In this document: positions 9,515 through 18,167 of the stretch, in pieces
Numbering within the stretch: the first letter of the stretch is position 1
How the letters are laid out: every line of letters starts with the position of its first letter
Source of the DNA: Psychrobacter maritimus
GTDB taxonomy: Bacteria > Pseudomonadota > Gammaproteobacteria > Pseudomonadales > Moraxellaceae
Length of the DNA: 64,000 nt
NCBI RefSeq assembly: GCF_904846345.1
Contig: NZ_CAJHAJ010000003.1
Span: 289,481-353,480 of the forward strand
Direction: 5' to 3'
Position numbers and translations under genes: made by a program
Notes under the pieces: model-generated
Told to the model about the DNA's origin: nothing
Databases searched by the model: none
The model's input: only the letters and a program-made list of their open reading frames with translations

Positions 9515-10327
9515 ATGCCAATGATAAATGTAAATAACGTTGATATTTATTATGAAGACAGCGCGCCTGAGGATAAGCAAAAGCCAGTGATGGTATTTGC
9601 CCATGGACTGCTATGGAATACGCGGATGTATGATAAGCAGGTGGAGTACTTTAAATCTGGCTGCCGCTGTATTGCGTTTGATTTTCGTGGGCAAGGTCAG
9701 TCTGAGATTACCAAATCAGGCTATGATATGGAGACGCTGACCGAGGATACGCTAGCATTGTTGGATGCGCTAAATATTGAGAAATGTCATTTTTTAGGAT
9801 TATCCATGGGTGGCTTTGTCGCTCAGCGTATCGCGCTTAAACGTCCAGAGTTACTGTTATCGCTGACCTTACTTGAAACGTCAGCAGACCCTGAAGACCC
9901 AAAAAACGTGCCGCAGTATCGAAAATTGATGAAAGCTATCCGCTGGCTTGGTATGAAGCGGGTCAGCCAAAAAGTCATGCCTATTATGTTTGGCAATAGC
10001 TTTTTGAACGATAAGTCGCGTAAGGCTGATCGCAGAGAGTGGCTCGCGATGCTACAAAGTAATCGTAAAGGCGGGGTCGTTAAGGCGACCACAGGCGTCA
10101 TTGAGCGCTCGGCCACTTATGATCGGCTAGGCGAGATTAGCACGACGACACTGATTATCGTTGGTGATGAAGATACGGCAACGCCTTATGCAAAGGCGGA
10201 GCGGATGCATTTTGCGATTAAAGGCTCTAAGCTTGCGGTTATTAAAGGCGCTGGGCATACAGCGACGGTAGAAGAACCTGAGCAGGTTAATAAAGTGATT
10301 AATACCTTTTTAGCAAACTGTGTCTAA
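9515..10327 (+). CDS. Alpha/beta hydrolase
   Basis: This 270-residue protein has the alpha/beta hydrolase fold. The oxyanion strand reads FAHGLLWNTRMYD, the nucleophile elbow is GLSMGG, the acid is in VGDEDTATP and the histidine in GAGHTATVEEPEQV. The catalytic triad is therefore complete. It resembles 3-oxoadipate enol-lactonase-like and general esterase members; the substrate is unknown. The ATG at 9515 follows AAGGAAG and is preferred to a GTG two codons upstream. It stands alone, with a terminator behind it. Confidence 0.85.
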   Translation: MPMINVNNVDIYYEDSAPEDKQKPVMVFAHGLLWNTRMYDKQVEYFKSGCRCIAFDFRGQGQSEITKSGYDMETLTEDTLALLDALNIEKCHFLGLSMGGFVAQRIALKRPELLLSLTLLETSADPEDPKNVPQYRKLMKAIRWLGMKRVSQKVMPIMFGNSFLNDKSRKADRREWLAMLQSNRKGGVVKATTGVIERSATYDRLGEISTTTLIIVGDEDTATPYAKAERMHFAIKGSKLAVIKGAGHTATVEEPEQVNKVINTFLANCV

Positions 10328-10390
10328 CTTTGAGCGAGACTGGAACCAGTTTTGAATCAGACATAGCAATTAATAAAGTGTTTATACGAA

Positions 10391-10427
10391 AAAAAGCCGT
10401 TATCCTATTTAAGATAACGGCTTTTTT
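10391..10427. terminator. Bidirectional terminator
   Basis: GCCGTTATC 10396-10404 pairs with GATAACGGC 10413-10421, flanked by A-run and T-run. It lies between convergent genes. Confidence 0.9.
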
Positions 10428-10493
10428 ATTGAAACTATTTAAGAAATTAACATTAAAATATTAATTTTAAAACAGCAAGGGTAACATCTTTAT

Positions 10494-11579
10494 TTATAAC
10501 CGTGCCGTATAGTCATTATTAATATCATCAAGGGTGCCAAAAACCTCAGCGCGATTGACGATTTCTGTTGCCCATGCACGGTGCGTGGCAGGCTCGAGCA
10601 TCGTATCATTATATTTAAATACCGCTTTTGCCTCGCTATGTAAGATTGCCTGCGCTTCATCCAAGGTGCTTAACGGCACGCAATACGCTTGCTGTACCAA
10701 AGCAATCTGGCTTGGGTGAATGACCGTTTTGCCGACCAGTCCCAAGTTCACATCACGCATCAGCTCTTTCATAAACAGTGTTGGCTGCTCTAAGTATTCA
10801 AATACTGGCGCGGTAAGATAAAAACCATGCGGTACAAAGCAGCCAAGCAGCTGATAGGCGAGCGTACCAATCGGAGTGTCATAAACGATGCTGTTTTTAG
10901 GACGGCGTAAACGCAGCGCTGCAAATAAGTCATTACCACCGATACGCAGGGCAAATACTGGCTGGCTAAAGGCTTCTTTAAAGCCAATCGCCAACTCTTG
11001 ATTGTGATGTGGATTAAATAGCGCTGCCGTCTCAAGCGTCGGCATCAATAGCTGCTCAGTGCTTAAATTCTGACAGGCCATACGCCAATTAGATAAGCTA
11101 TACATATCGACTTTGGGCAAAACAAAACCGTCGACCAAATCAATATGGGCAAAATCTGCGAGCTGCTCTAGCATCGCCGGATGACGCGGGCGCACGAAGA
11201 CCAAAGGTCTGGTTGGCTGATCGGTGTGCGCTTTTGATTGAATGCCATCTTTTTTTGCTGGGTCATTGATACTATCGACATGCGCGGCCCACGTATGTAG
11301 CAGCGTTTGTAGACGCTCAAGTGCCAGCTCAACATCGCTATGGCTGACCGCATCTTCTAAGCAGATAATAATACTGTTAATCGTCGGCAATTTATCACGC
11401 GTAATGACTTGCCAAATATCTTGCCGCGTCGCAGGCATATATAGGCTAGCACCCAGCTGATACGGGTGATGGGTATTCGGTTTGAGCATCGCATGACGCT
11501 CAGTAATCAGGTGGGCATAAGACTGATTGTTATTATAAAGATTGGACTCATTGTGGGGCATATCGGACATAGTTGGCAT
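10494..11579 (-). CDS. CitE-like HpcH/HpaI aldolase family protein of the Ter operon
   Basis: This 361-residue TIM-barrel protein belongs to the citrate lyase beta/HpcH-HpaI superfamily. Motifs seen in order are ICLEDAV, FVRPRHP, GFVLPKVD, PTLETA, RIGGNDLFAAL and GKTVIHPSQIALVQQAY. The Glu of LED and the Glu of LET are typical Mg-site residues. It is the last gene of the minus-strand Ter biosynthetic operon, where a CitE-like protein is a regular member. It likely makes or cleaves a C-C bond of a CoA-free or thioester intermediate; that is inference. Three in-frame ATGs lie near the start and none has a clear ribosome site. Confidence 0.85.
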   Translation of the reverse strand: MPTMSDMPHNESNLYNNNQSYAHLITERHAMLKPNTHHPYQLGASLYMPATRQDIWQVITRDKLPTINSIIICLEDAVSHSDVELALERLQTLLHTWAAHVDSINDPAKKDGIQSKAHTDQPTRPLVFVRPRHPAMLEQLADFAHIDLVDGFVLPKVDMYSLSNWRMACQNLSTEQLLMPTLETAALFNPHHNQELAIGFKEAFSQPVFALRIGGNDLFAALRLRRPKNSIVYDTPIGTLAYQLLGCFVPHGFYLTAPVFEYLEQPTLFMKELMRDVNLGLVGKTVIHPSQIALVQQAYCVPLSTLDEAQAILHSEAKAVFKYNDTMLEPATHRAWATEIVNRAEVFGTLDDINNDYTARL

Positions 11580-11680
11580 CGTAAATAGTGATAAGTGAAT
11601 GGTTATAGCAAGAAATCATAGCGTAAGGACGTATGATAAAAACAGCGGTGCTGATGCAGTATTGATGCATTTCTTTCGCA

Positions 11681-11720
11681 AGGCATCAATACATCAAGGC
11701 ATCAAGGCATCAAGGCATCA
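11681..11720. repeat. 8-bp tandem repeat in the Ter operon
   Basis: AGGCATCA occurs three times in a row at 11697-11720, and once more at 11681 inside the flanking longer unit AGGCATCAATACATCA. It lies in the 154-base gap between the PRTase-PELOTA and CitE-like genes, 14 bases from the stop codon of the former. Confidence 0.7.
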
Positions 11721-11733
11721 ATACATTAATGAA

Positions 11734-12933
11734 TCAAGAGCGATCTGTTGCCCGCTGCTTAATCAGCGTAATCGCTTGATAGGGGAGTATTTTAGCACCT
11801 AATACCGTGATATTGATATCACGCTCGCTACATAAATGCCGCAATAACACAGTATCTGGGTGATCGGCGGTTGCCAACAAGATGCGCTCAGGATCACGGC
11901 GTAATATCGCCCTTGTCGCCTCTGCAATGGTCGGCTTAATACGGTTGCGATTGCTAATGTCATACTCTGCTGCCAGCGTATCAATTAAAGCAGCTGTCTG
12001 ATAGCGTGGTTGCTCAAACGTTTGCAAGTATTGTGGAGACGTAGACAATGCACGCCGCGTGCTATCAATATGATCAACAAAGGCTAGGCTATGGTCTACC
12101 GCAACCAAGTTATCATAAAAGACGCTACGATGTAGCCCCGATTGTGGCTCAGTATATAAACTGCGTGATATCAGCCCAGATACGGTGCTGTTTAATAAAC
12201 CTGATGGAATCAGCCAATCTTCCTCACTAGCCGCCAACCAAGCAACGCCTGCGGGGTCCGCAAGGGTTAATAGAGGAATAACATCCTTGCCTTGATGGAA
12301 AATATTGGCAAAATTTGGATGATTAGGGTCACTAAAGATATCTAAGCTACGAGCCAGCTCTTGATAAATTGCCCCTTTACCCGTCCAGCCGTCGACAAAT
12401 ATGATTGTGCTGTCTGGATGAGCGTCCAATATCATCTGCAGCGCGACTGGATCAAGTCCGCGATCGCGAATGATACTGATACCATAATGCACACTTGGCA
12501 ACGCATAGCTGCTATTAGTATCTGACCTTTCATTGTCTAATAGGGCACGTTGCAACAATACGCCAACTGGTAAACCTGCGCGTACCAAGCTGACTAATAT
12601 TAATGGACGTTCAGTACTTACCGTCTGCCAAAAAATATGATGTAGCGTATAAGCCAAGTTAGCAATATCAGTTGCGGTTCTTGTTGTACCTTGCGCTAAT
12701 GCCTGCTGATACAATTGCTCATGCATGGCAGTTGGCGCATGCTCTAAGGTTAACATATCTGAATAGTGGCGCTGACCGCTTTGGATGAGCGCTTCTTTTT
12801 GACTGACGGGCACATCAGCAACGGCGTTTTTATCAACGATATCAAGCAGCACAGTCACATCGCTAGCAAGATAGCTGCCTGAGCCATATTCCTGCATTTT
12901 TTGAATATTAGGGTTCGTTATAGGATGGGTCAT
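11734..12933 (-). CDS. Phosphoribosyltransferase-PELOTA protein (StiP family)
   Basis: This 399-residue protein belongs to the family often annotated as cysteine protease StiP. The sequence instead shows a phosphoribosyltransferase fold: a PRPP-loop-like FVDGWTGKG at about 179-187 after hydrophobic strands, preceded by VSLVRAGLPVGVLL. The C-terminal 100 residues, including TRAILRRDPERILLATADHPDT and ITVLGAKI, resemble the PELOTA RNA-binding domain described for these proteins. In Ter operons it is thought to act with the other PRTase on a base or nucleotide. A MITE-like end and a short tandem repeat flank the gene. Confidence 0.85.
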   Translation of the reverse strand: MTHPITNPNIQKMQEYGSGSYLASDVTVLLDIVDKNAVADVPVSQKEALIQSGQRHYSDMLTLEHAPTAMHEQLYQQALAQGTTRTATDIANLAYTLHHIFWQTVSTERPLILVSLVRAGLPVGVLLQRALLDNERSDTNSSYALPSVHYGISIIRDRGLDPVALQMILDAHPDSTIIFVDGWTGKGAIYQELARSLDIFSDPNHPNFANIFHQGKDVIPLLTLADPAGVAWLAASEEDWLIPSGLLNSTVSGLISRSLYTEPQSGLHRSVFYDNLVAVDHSLAFVDHIDSTRRALSTSPQYLQTFEQPRYQTAALIDTLAAEYDISNRNRIKPTIAEATRAILRRDPERILLATADHPDTVLLRHLCSERDINITVLGAKILPYQAITLIKQRATDRS

Positions 12934-12971
12934 AAGATAGTTTCTACTTACAAAAATGCGTTCGATTATTG

Positions 12972-12996
12972 TTTTTAAAATGAGGACACGCCCTAA
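12972..12996. repeat. Solo end of a MITE-like element
   Basis: TTTTTAAAATGAGGACA followed by CGCCCTAA matches 23 of 25 bases of the left end of the MITE-like element at 61453 (read in reverse). No partner end is seen nearby. It sits in the leader of the PRTase-PELOTA gene. Confidence 0.55.
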
Positions 12997-13016
12997 GAGA
13001 GGTTAAGCGTTTAGAA

Positions 13017-13850
13017 TTACTGCGAGCTAAAGCGCTCATGTAGCTGACCATGATTTGGCATGCCGTACCAGTCGAGTAGTTGCAAAAATGGTAAATCGGC
13101 CAAGCTATCACCAAAGCCAAAGCTCGGACGCTGACTGTCTAAATGCTGGTCTAATAAAAACTGCACCGCATGGCGTTTATGCACTGCGTGCGGTAATATC
13201 GCCAGATTGTTCGCATTGACATGCACATAAAAATCTTGCTCAAAATCACGTATTAACGTTGGTAACTTTTCAGCGAGCTCTACTAACGCTTGATGGTCCT
13301 TTTGCCCATGTTTAATAGCCAGATAAATGGTCAGCTCTTCATTAACAGCGCCATCATTAAAGTGATCGATATGCGGTGTAAATACCAGCTGACTGTTATC
13401 ATTTCTACTGTGATTGGCAAATAATTGGCTTAGCTGCTGTAATTTATCCTGCAATGGCGCAAGTTCACTATGCATACGCTTTTGCCACTGAGCTTGTAGC
13501 GTGCCGTCTCTATCAAGAATAATCGCACCGTGGGTTAAGACCTGCCAGCTATCAAAAGGCAGCTTAACGCGTTTGATTTCACTGCGATCGCGTGCGGTGA
13601 CCACTATCAGCTCTGTACTAAGCAGCAGCCAATTAAAGAACGCGGCTTGGCGCTGACTCATAAAACTTAGTGGCTTACCTTGTTTATTAACGGTCGCGCA
13701 AACTAAGTTTTCAGGTTCAGATGTTGGCAAATCCCATGCATCAATTTTACGTTGGGTTTGAAAAAGCGTATCGTCCAAATCCATCAGCGCGTAGGGTTTG
13801 ACGATATCGGAATTGGCTTGAAAAAATGGGATAGTCATAGTATTTGCCAT
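13017..13850 (-). CDS. HAD family hydrolase of the Ter operon
   Basis: This 277-residue protein is a haloacid dehalogenase-type phosphatase. Motif I is MDLDDTLF (D24, D26), motif II the Thr of LIVVTARDRS, and motif IV FGDSLADLPF. The middle region forms the cap. HAD members in Ter biosynthetic operons are expected to remove phosphate from the nucleotide-like product; this is inference from context. It lies between the two phosphoribosyltransferase genes. Two ATGs four codons apart are possible starts, neither with a good ribosome site. Confidence 0.88.
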   Translation of the reverse strand: MANTMTIPFFQANSDIVKPYALMDLDDTLFQTQRKIDAWDLPTSEPENLVCATVNKQGKPLSFMSQRQAAFFNWLLLSTELIVVTARDRSEIKRVKLPFDSWQVLTHGAIILDRDGTLQAQWQKRMHSELAPLQDKLQQLSQLFANHSRNDNSQLVFTPHIDHFNDGAVNEELTIYLAIKHGQKDHQALVELAEKLPTLIRDFEQDFYVHVNANNLAILPHAVHKRHAVQFLLDQHLDSQRPSFGFGDSLADLPFLQLLDWYGMPNHGQLHERFSSQ

Positions 13851-13912
13851 AAAAGCGTGCGTAAGGGTTAAATGTGAAAATCAAAGCAGAATTTAAAGGA
13901 TAGTTTTAATAG

Positions 13913-13962
13913 GACAGCTTTTATAAGACAGCCTTTGTAAGCTAGCTTTTATAAAACAGCTT
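13913..13962. repeat. 14-bp tandem repeat in the Ter operon
   Basis: Three 14-bp units (GACAGCTTTTATAA, GACAGCCTTTGTAA, GCTAGCTTTTATAA) and a partial fourth run into the stop codon of the PRTase-TRSP gene. Confidence 0.7.
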
Positions 13963-15271
13963 AAAGCGTCGGACTCACCACCAAGACATTCTCCAAACTT
14001 TGCCACATGTCATCGACGCTATCCGCTGATGTTTCCACACACAAAATAATTAAGTCCCAATCGTTAGGCTCAACATTATAAGCAAAGTTGGTCATACCAA
14101 GCCCATAGTTGTCGCTAAAACTTAGCATCTTCTTAATCGCGCCACCAAGGGCAATCGGTGAACGTGTTAACGCGCTAAAATTAACGGTAGAGTTTTGAGT
14201 TTGCGTCTCAAGCCATTCAGCCAATAAAAACGGCAGCCAGACAAACTCATTACTGCCCAATACTAAAATCCGCTTGGGCAACTGCTCTTTATCAAACTGT
14301 TCTTTCTCAGATTGGGCTTGCTTATTAAACACCTTGAATGCGGTTTGAAACTTCAAAAAGTAATTATCAAAGCCGTCGGTACTGTCTAGAGTTGGGAAGC
14401 GTCCCCAATTACCAGTATCACCTAGCGTATGACTGCCAGCCTCAGTGGTATCGACCGATGGCATGGTAATCGGCTCAGGATTAGGCGCATCCGTCCATGT
14501 CCATGCACCAGATAACAAGTGATGACGTTGAAACTTGATATTAGGTAGACGTTTGGCGATTTGATCAGACACAGCGTCATCCGAGTCAGCTGTATCCTGA
14601 TACTGATGTCGTTCCTGATTTAGGGACCAATCCACCAAAGTGGTCAGATGTACTTGCTCTAATTGATCAAGCCCTGCGTTACGTAAGGCCGTGACAACAT
14701 TGACGCAAGTATTGCCCGTTGACGCTTCGTCATCGACCATAATCAAGGTTTTGCTGGCAAGTAGCTGCGCTTGAGTGACGTTATCTGCACTTTGATAAAT
14801 CAGATGCTGGCTGGCGTGACTGTGATCTTCGCTAAACGTGGTCAATAAAGAGTGGCTGCTTTTGTCATGACTGTCATCATGTTGCGCATGACGCGTAGAA
14901 TTTAACAGTAGCGCATTGGGGTAACGTGTTTGTAGCGCTTGATGTACCCCCGCAGATAGCCCAACCGCCGTCTCTGCCATACCTATAACTAAAATGGGTT
15001 CAGGCAAATCATCTGGTACTAGGTTTGCCAAATCAGTAAAAGCATGACGCATGGTGCTAGGCGTGACTGGAATATGGCGACCTAAGACTTTTGAGACAAA
15101 CAAAAATGCGCGTTTAGGATTAATGCGCTGCGCAAATCCAAGCAAGTCTTCTAATTGATAGTGATTGCTTTGTTCTATTCCATTTTTCTCAGTGGCTGAA
15201 TTGGTTTGATAAGTCAGATCAAGAGTGCCGCGTGGTAAGTTAATGGTAGTGCTGTATTGCTTATTTAGCAT
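13961..15271 (-). CDS. Phosphoribosyltransferase with TRSP domain
   Basis: This 436-residue protein has an N-terminal phosphoribosyltransferase domain (about 30-235) with a clear PRPP loop, MVDDEASTGNT. The C-terminal TRSP domain is named for the motif seen at about residue 369, ALTRSPIALGGAI. This pairing is characteristic of Ter-linked biosynthetic operons, in which two unlike PRTases are thought to build or modify a nucleoside-like metabolite. Its start follows AAGGAAAATAA. It lies 47 bases downstream of the TerD-protease gene, consistent with one transcript. Confidence 0.9.
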   Translation of the reverse strand: MLNKQYSTTINLPRGTLDLTYQTNSATEKNGIEQSNHYQLEDLLGFAQRINPKRAFLFVSKVLGRHIPVTPSTMRHAFTDLANLVPDDLPEPILVIGMAETAVGLSAGVHQALQTRYPNALLLNSTRHAQHDDSHDKSSHSLLTTFSEDHSHASQHLIYQSADNVTQAQLLASKTLIMVDDEASTGNTCVNVVTALRNAGLDQLEQVHLTTLVDWSLNQERHQYQDTADSDDAVSDQIAKRLPNIKFQRHHLLSGAWTWTDAPNPEPITMPSVDTTEAGSHTLGDTGNWGRFPTLDSTDGFDNYFLKFQTAFKVFNKQAQSEKEQFDKEQLPKRILVLGSNEFVWLPFLLAEWLETQTQNSTVNFSALTRSPIALGGAIKKMLSFSDNYGLGMTNFAYNVEPNDWDLIILCVETSADSVDDMWQSLENVLVVSPTL

Positions 15272-15318
15272 TTATTTTCCTTTGGTCTTTCAGTTTTTTA
15301 TATCGTTGTAATGATTAC

Positions 15319-16563
15319 TTAACCCTGACATCCTACTAACCACAAAGCACCACGGCTTTTTTTACTCAATTGCGGTGTGGTCAACGCGGCAGCTGTCGTG
15401 CCTGACATGCCAGATGCCTCAGATAAGTTATCTAAACTCATTCCAGCGCTCGCGAGTAGGGCGGATAATAACTGAAATTTCACCGCATAGTTCATATTTT
15501 GTGCATGCTCGTGCACGAGGCTAGACGTCACCATCCCGATAACCTCGCCAGTCGGCAGTAATAAAGGGCTGCCACTAGAACCAGGTTGAATGGGCGCGGT
15601 AAATTGCATATAGCGAATATCATCACCAAACCCTGTCAGTCCTGAGATACAGCCTTGCGTCACTTGTAGTTGGCTGCTCAATCCTGATAATGGAAACCCT
15701 AAAGTCGTAATGGTTTCACCCAAATTATCAGTACAACGCTGTGCTAAGGGTAAATAACTTGGCAGCGGCTCGCTTACTCTAATAATGGCTGAATCACTAC
15801 CGATATCGCTAAGCACCACTTGCGCCTCACGATCAGGCTGCCCTTGTTGTCGAATTCCAATCATCACCGCCGACTCAATGACATGATAGCAAGTCAGTAG
15901 ATGATAAGGGTCAATAGCAAAAGCCGTCCCTGTCCAAGTTTCACTAGACTGAACGTGTCTTGGCGGGCGCGTATCACTGTTAGGATAACCTTGCTGCTGC
16001 GTGCGCTGGGCATCTTGGATAAGGGCGTGCGTATCTGGCGGACGCATATCGAGGCTAATTTGCACATGATGCTCTAGGCTTGCCAATCCTTGGGTAGAGC
16101 TTTCACCAAGGGCGCGGCATTTAAATTGTCCATTGCGCCGATATATTTCTAATATGATTGCTGCTTTAACATGGCGCTCACTTGCGGTAAATTCATAATG
16201 AATATCGCCACCATTGAGTGTTAAATTTACTTTGCTTAATTCGACAGCGGGTAAGTTGAGGCTTGGCTCATGATAAACATAAGCAATCAATTGTAAAAAG
16301 CTTACGCCTTGTTTATCAAACAATGCCGGCAAATCCAGTTGCCATGCGCTTGGATTATCCTTGCTATTGAGCTGCGCCCACTCTTTTGGTTCATGCAGAT
16401 AAGCAGGGCTACAAGCCGCTTTACGATGCTCATCTAAAGGCAGCCATAATAGTCCAAGCTGCTCGCCAAACTTTAGCTGATTTGTCGTCGCAAAAGCGAC
16501 CGAACAATTCGATTGCGCGATAACCGTATTTGCCCCTAACACTAACGTGGTTTGTGCTGTCAT
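15319..16563 (-). CDS. TerD domain-trypsin-like serine protease fusion
   Basis: This 414-residue protein has a TerD-type beta-sandwich domain at about 1-170 (strands around QLIAYVYHEP, VKAAIILEIYRRNGQFKCRALG), then a trypsin-like protease domain at about 200-385. The putative triad is intact: H227 in LLTCYHVIES, D257 in SDSAIIRV and S330 in QPGSSGSPLL. No signal peptide is seen, so it should be cytoplasmic. The TerD acidic calcium signature GDNRTG...GDD is absent from its TerD part. It sits between the ATP-grasp and PRTase-TRSP genes with a good ribosome site (GAGG). The protease target is unknown. Confidence 0.85.
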   Translation of the reverse strand: MTAQTTLVLGANTVIAQSNCSVAFATTNQLKFGEQLGLLWLPLDEHRKAACSPAYLHEPKEWAQLNSKDNPSAWQLDLPALFDKQGVSFLQLIAYVYHEPSLNLPAVELSKVNLTLNGGDIHYEFTASERHVKAAIILEIYRRNGQFKCRALGESSTQGLASLEHHVQISLDMRPPDTHALIQDAQRTQQQGYPNSDTRPPRHVQSSETWTGTAFAIDPYHLLTCYHVIESAVMIGIRQQGQPDREAQVVLSDIGSDSAIIRVSEPLPSYLPLAQRCTDNLGETITTLGFPLSGLSSQLQVTQGCISGLTGFGDDIRYMQFTAPIQPGSSGSPLLLPTGEVIGMVTSSLVHEHAQNMNYAVKFQLLSALLASAGMSLDNLSEASGMSGTTAAALTTPQLSKKSRGALWLVGCQG

Positions 16564-16590
16564 CGCCTGCCTCTTATTGAATATATTCGG

Positions 16591-16635
16591 TTGCCGTCGA
16601 TTTTTACCGCCGATTTATTACTGCCGATTTTTTAT
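16591..16635. repeat. 15-bp tandem repeat in the Ter operon
   Basis: Three 15-bp units share a CCGNCGATTT core (TTGCCGTCGATTTTT and variants). The array is in the gap between the ATP-grasp stop codon and the TerD-protease start. Confidence 0.6.
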
Positions 16636-16649
16636 TTCATTGTTTTTAC

Positions 16650-17813
16650 TTACTCGCTAGCATCTTCTTCAATCTTTACGCTGACCATGATTGAGCGTAC
16701 TTGGCAGGGAATAATTTGCTGGGCAATATCCGCAAGCTTTGGCTTATCGGTTAAGCCTAACCAATAACTGAATCCAACTTGGGTTAAATCGACCCCGCTA
16801 TGGGTGGTGTAATCGATGCCACCAGAGGGGCGACTGTTAATCTCAAGTACACGGTGCTGCCCGTTATCATCGGCCTTGGTTTGCACGCTGACGATACCAT
16901 CGCAGCCAAAGGCTTTAATCAGTGGAATAACCACATCCATGACCGCTTGCTCGTAGCCGATATGCTGAATTTTCCCTGTTTTATAACGGGTGATGGCAGC
17001 CAGTACTTCACCATATTCGCAAACGACATCGATAGAGTATTCTTGGCCTGATAAATAAGGCATCAGTAACATAGGAATAGGGCGCTCGTGCACCATCAGA
17101 CTGTTTGCATAGGCATTGATAAACTGCGTGGTATTGATTTTTTTCTCTTCGGTAAAGTATAAATGCTCAAAGCTATCGTACTGTTCACCATCGTTTTTGG
17201 CTAAATCCAATCGCCAAAAACCTTGGGCAAAAATACCTGTCACTGGTTTGACGCATAATGGTTGGTGCCCGTGCGTAGCAAGTAACGCCTCAAGCTCTGC
17301 GACATTATCAAAGCGCCATGCATCGGCAACGGGAATATCATGTTGATGACACTGCTGCATAAAGGCAAATTTATCATCTATCGCTTCTAACGCCGCCACA
17401 CTTGTCGCGCCAGTCAATAAACGAATACCAGCCGCGTCAAATGCCTCACGGTGGGCTTCGTAATCAATACCATTGCGTCCAGTGAGTAATACTTTCACGT
17501 TGTTTTTCTGAGCTTGCTCTAAGACAAACTGCCAACGCGGCATCAATGGCTCAACAGATTCGAGCATTGCTTGCTCATCGCTATCTGTAGCGCTCGCAGA
17601 AGGCTCACGGTAAATGCTATCGGCAAATTCAAAAATCTCAGGTCTATTATAGCGGTGTGACGCGATGATGTTAAATGGCATATCAGATTGGGTTTTTAGT
17701 GTTTGCAGGCTGGCTAACATATCACGCTGGCTTGACTGACCTTCAGCTAACCAAGCGGCAGGTGGCACGGCAGTCGACGTTGTATGAGGGCTTTCGTTAG
17801 CAGGGGTTTTCAT
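16650..17813 (-). CDS. ATP-grasp protein of the Ter operon
   Basis: This 387-residue protein has an ATP-grasp fold. A pre-ATP-grasp region holds VLLTGRNGIDYE. The central ATP-binding region includes PLCVKPVTGIFAQGFWR, and the C-terminal Mg-binding strand is HRVLEINSRPSGG. ATP-grasp enzymes join a carboxylate to an amine or thiol through an acyl phosphate. In this operon it would couple a small molecule to the ribosylated product; the substrate is unknown. The ATG at 17813 follows GAGAGAATT; an ATG 24 codons upstream has no ribosome site. It is the first gene of the operon. Confidence 0.88.
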   Translation of the reverse strand: MKTPANESPHTTSTAVPPAAWLAEGQSSQRDMLASLQTLKTQSDMPFNIIASHRYNRPEIFEFADSIYREPSASATDSDEQAMLESVEPLMPRWQFVLEQAQKNNVKVLLTGRNGIDYEAHREAFDAAGIRLLTGATSVAALEAIDDKFAFMQQCHQHDIPVADAWRFDNVAELEALLATHGHQPLCVKPVTGIFAQGFWRLDLAKNDGEQYDSFEHLYFTEEKKINTTQFINAYANSLMVHERPIPMLLMPYLSGQEYSIDVVCEYGEVLAAITRYKTGKIQHIGYEQAVMDVVIPLIKAFGCDGIVSVQTKADDNGQHRVLEINSRPSGGIDYTTHSGVDLTQVGFSYWLGLTDKPKLADIAQQIIPCQVRSIMVSVKIEEDASE

Positions 17814-17896
17814 AATTCTCTCAGCGTTATCATAAATTTTAGAGGGGACTAACTGGGACTGGCATTTAATAAGGTAATAACCCAAGGCGCGATACG

Positions 17897-17961
17897 GCGT
17901 TGGTTAACAGTATTGGTTAACAGCGTTTATTAACAGCGTTTATTAACAGTATTGGTTATAG
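17897..17961. repeat. 13-bp tandem repeat, five units, in the leader of the Ter operon
   Basis: Five 13-bp units alternate between GYRTTGGTTAACA and GCGTTTATTAACA types. The array lies between the putative -10 box at 17970-17975 and the ATP-grasp start codon, so it would be in the 5' leader of the operon mRNA. Confidence 0.75.
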
Positions 17962-17969
17962 CAGGGTCT

Positions 17970-17975
17970 ATTATA
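17970..17975 (-). promoter_or_regulatory. -10 box of the Ter biosynthetic operon
   Basis: Read on the minus strand the sequence is TATAATAGACC, the same -10 and discriminator as at the TerC-family gene. The -35 region is weak. The leader would be about 150 bases. Confidence 0.45.
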
Positions 17976-18167
17976 TACAAATGCTAAGCGTTATAAATGC
18001 TGCTGACAAAATAGCATTAAGGATTTGTAAAAATGTTTTTGCAGCGTTGTTAACGCCTTGTTGAACTGTGCCGTGCACTGTAAAAATCAGGCGCTATCCA
18101 TGCTACTATATAGCGATAGCCAACCTCACCTATATAAACAAATAATAAATAACCTAAAGGATAAATG

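Noticed and set aside
11734..12933. Cysteine protease activity of the StiP-family protein
   Set aside because: The common annotation is not supported: the sequence shows a PRPP-loop and no Cys-His protease motif.
11681..17961. CRISPR array from the regular short repeats in the Ter region
   Set aside because: Units are contiguous, only 8-15 bp long and lack spacers, and no cas gene is near.
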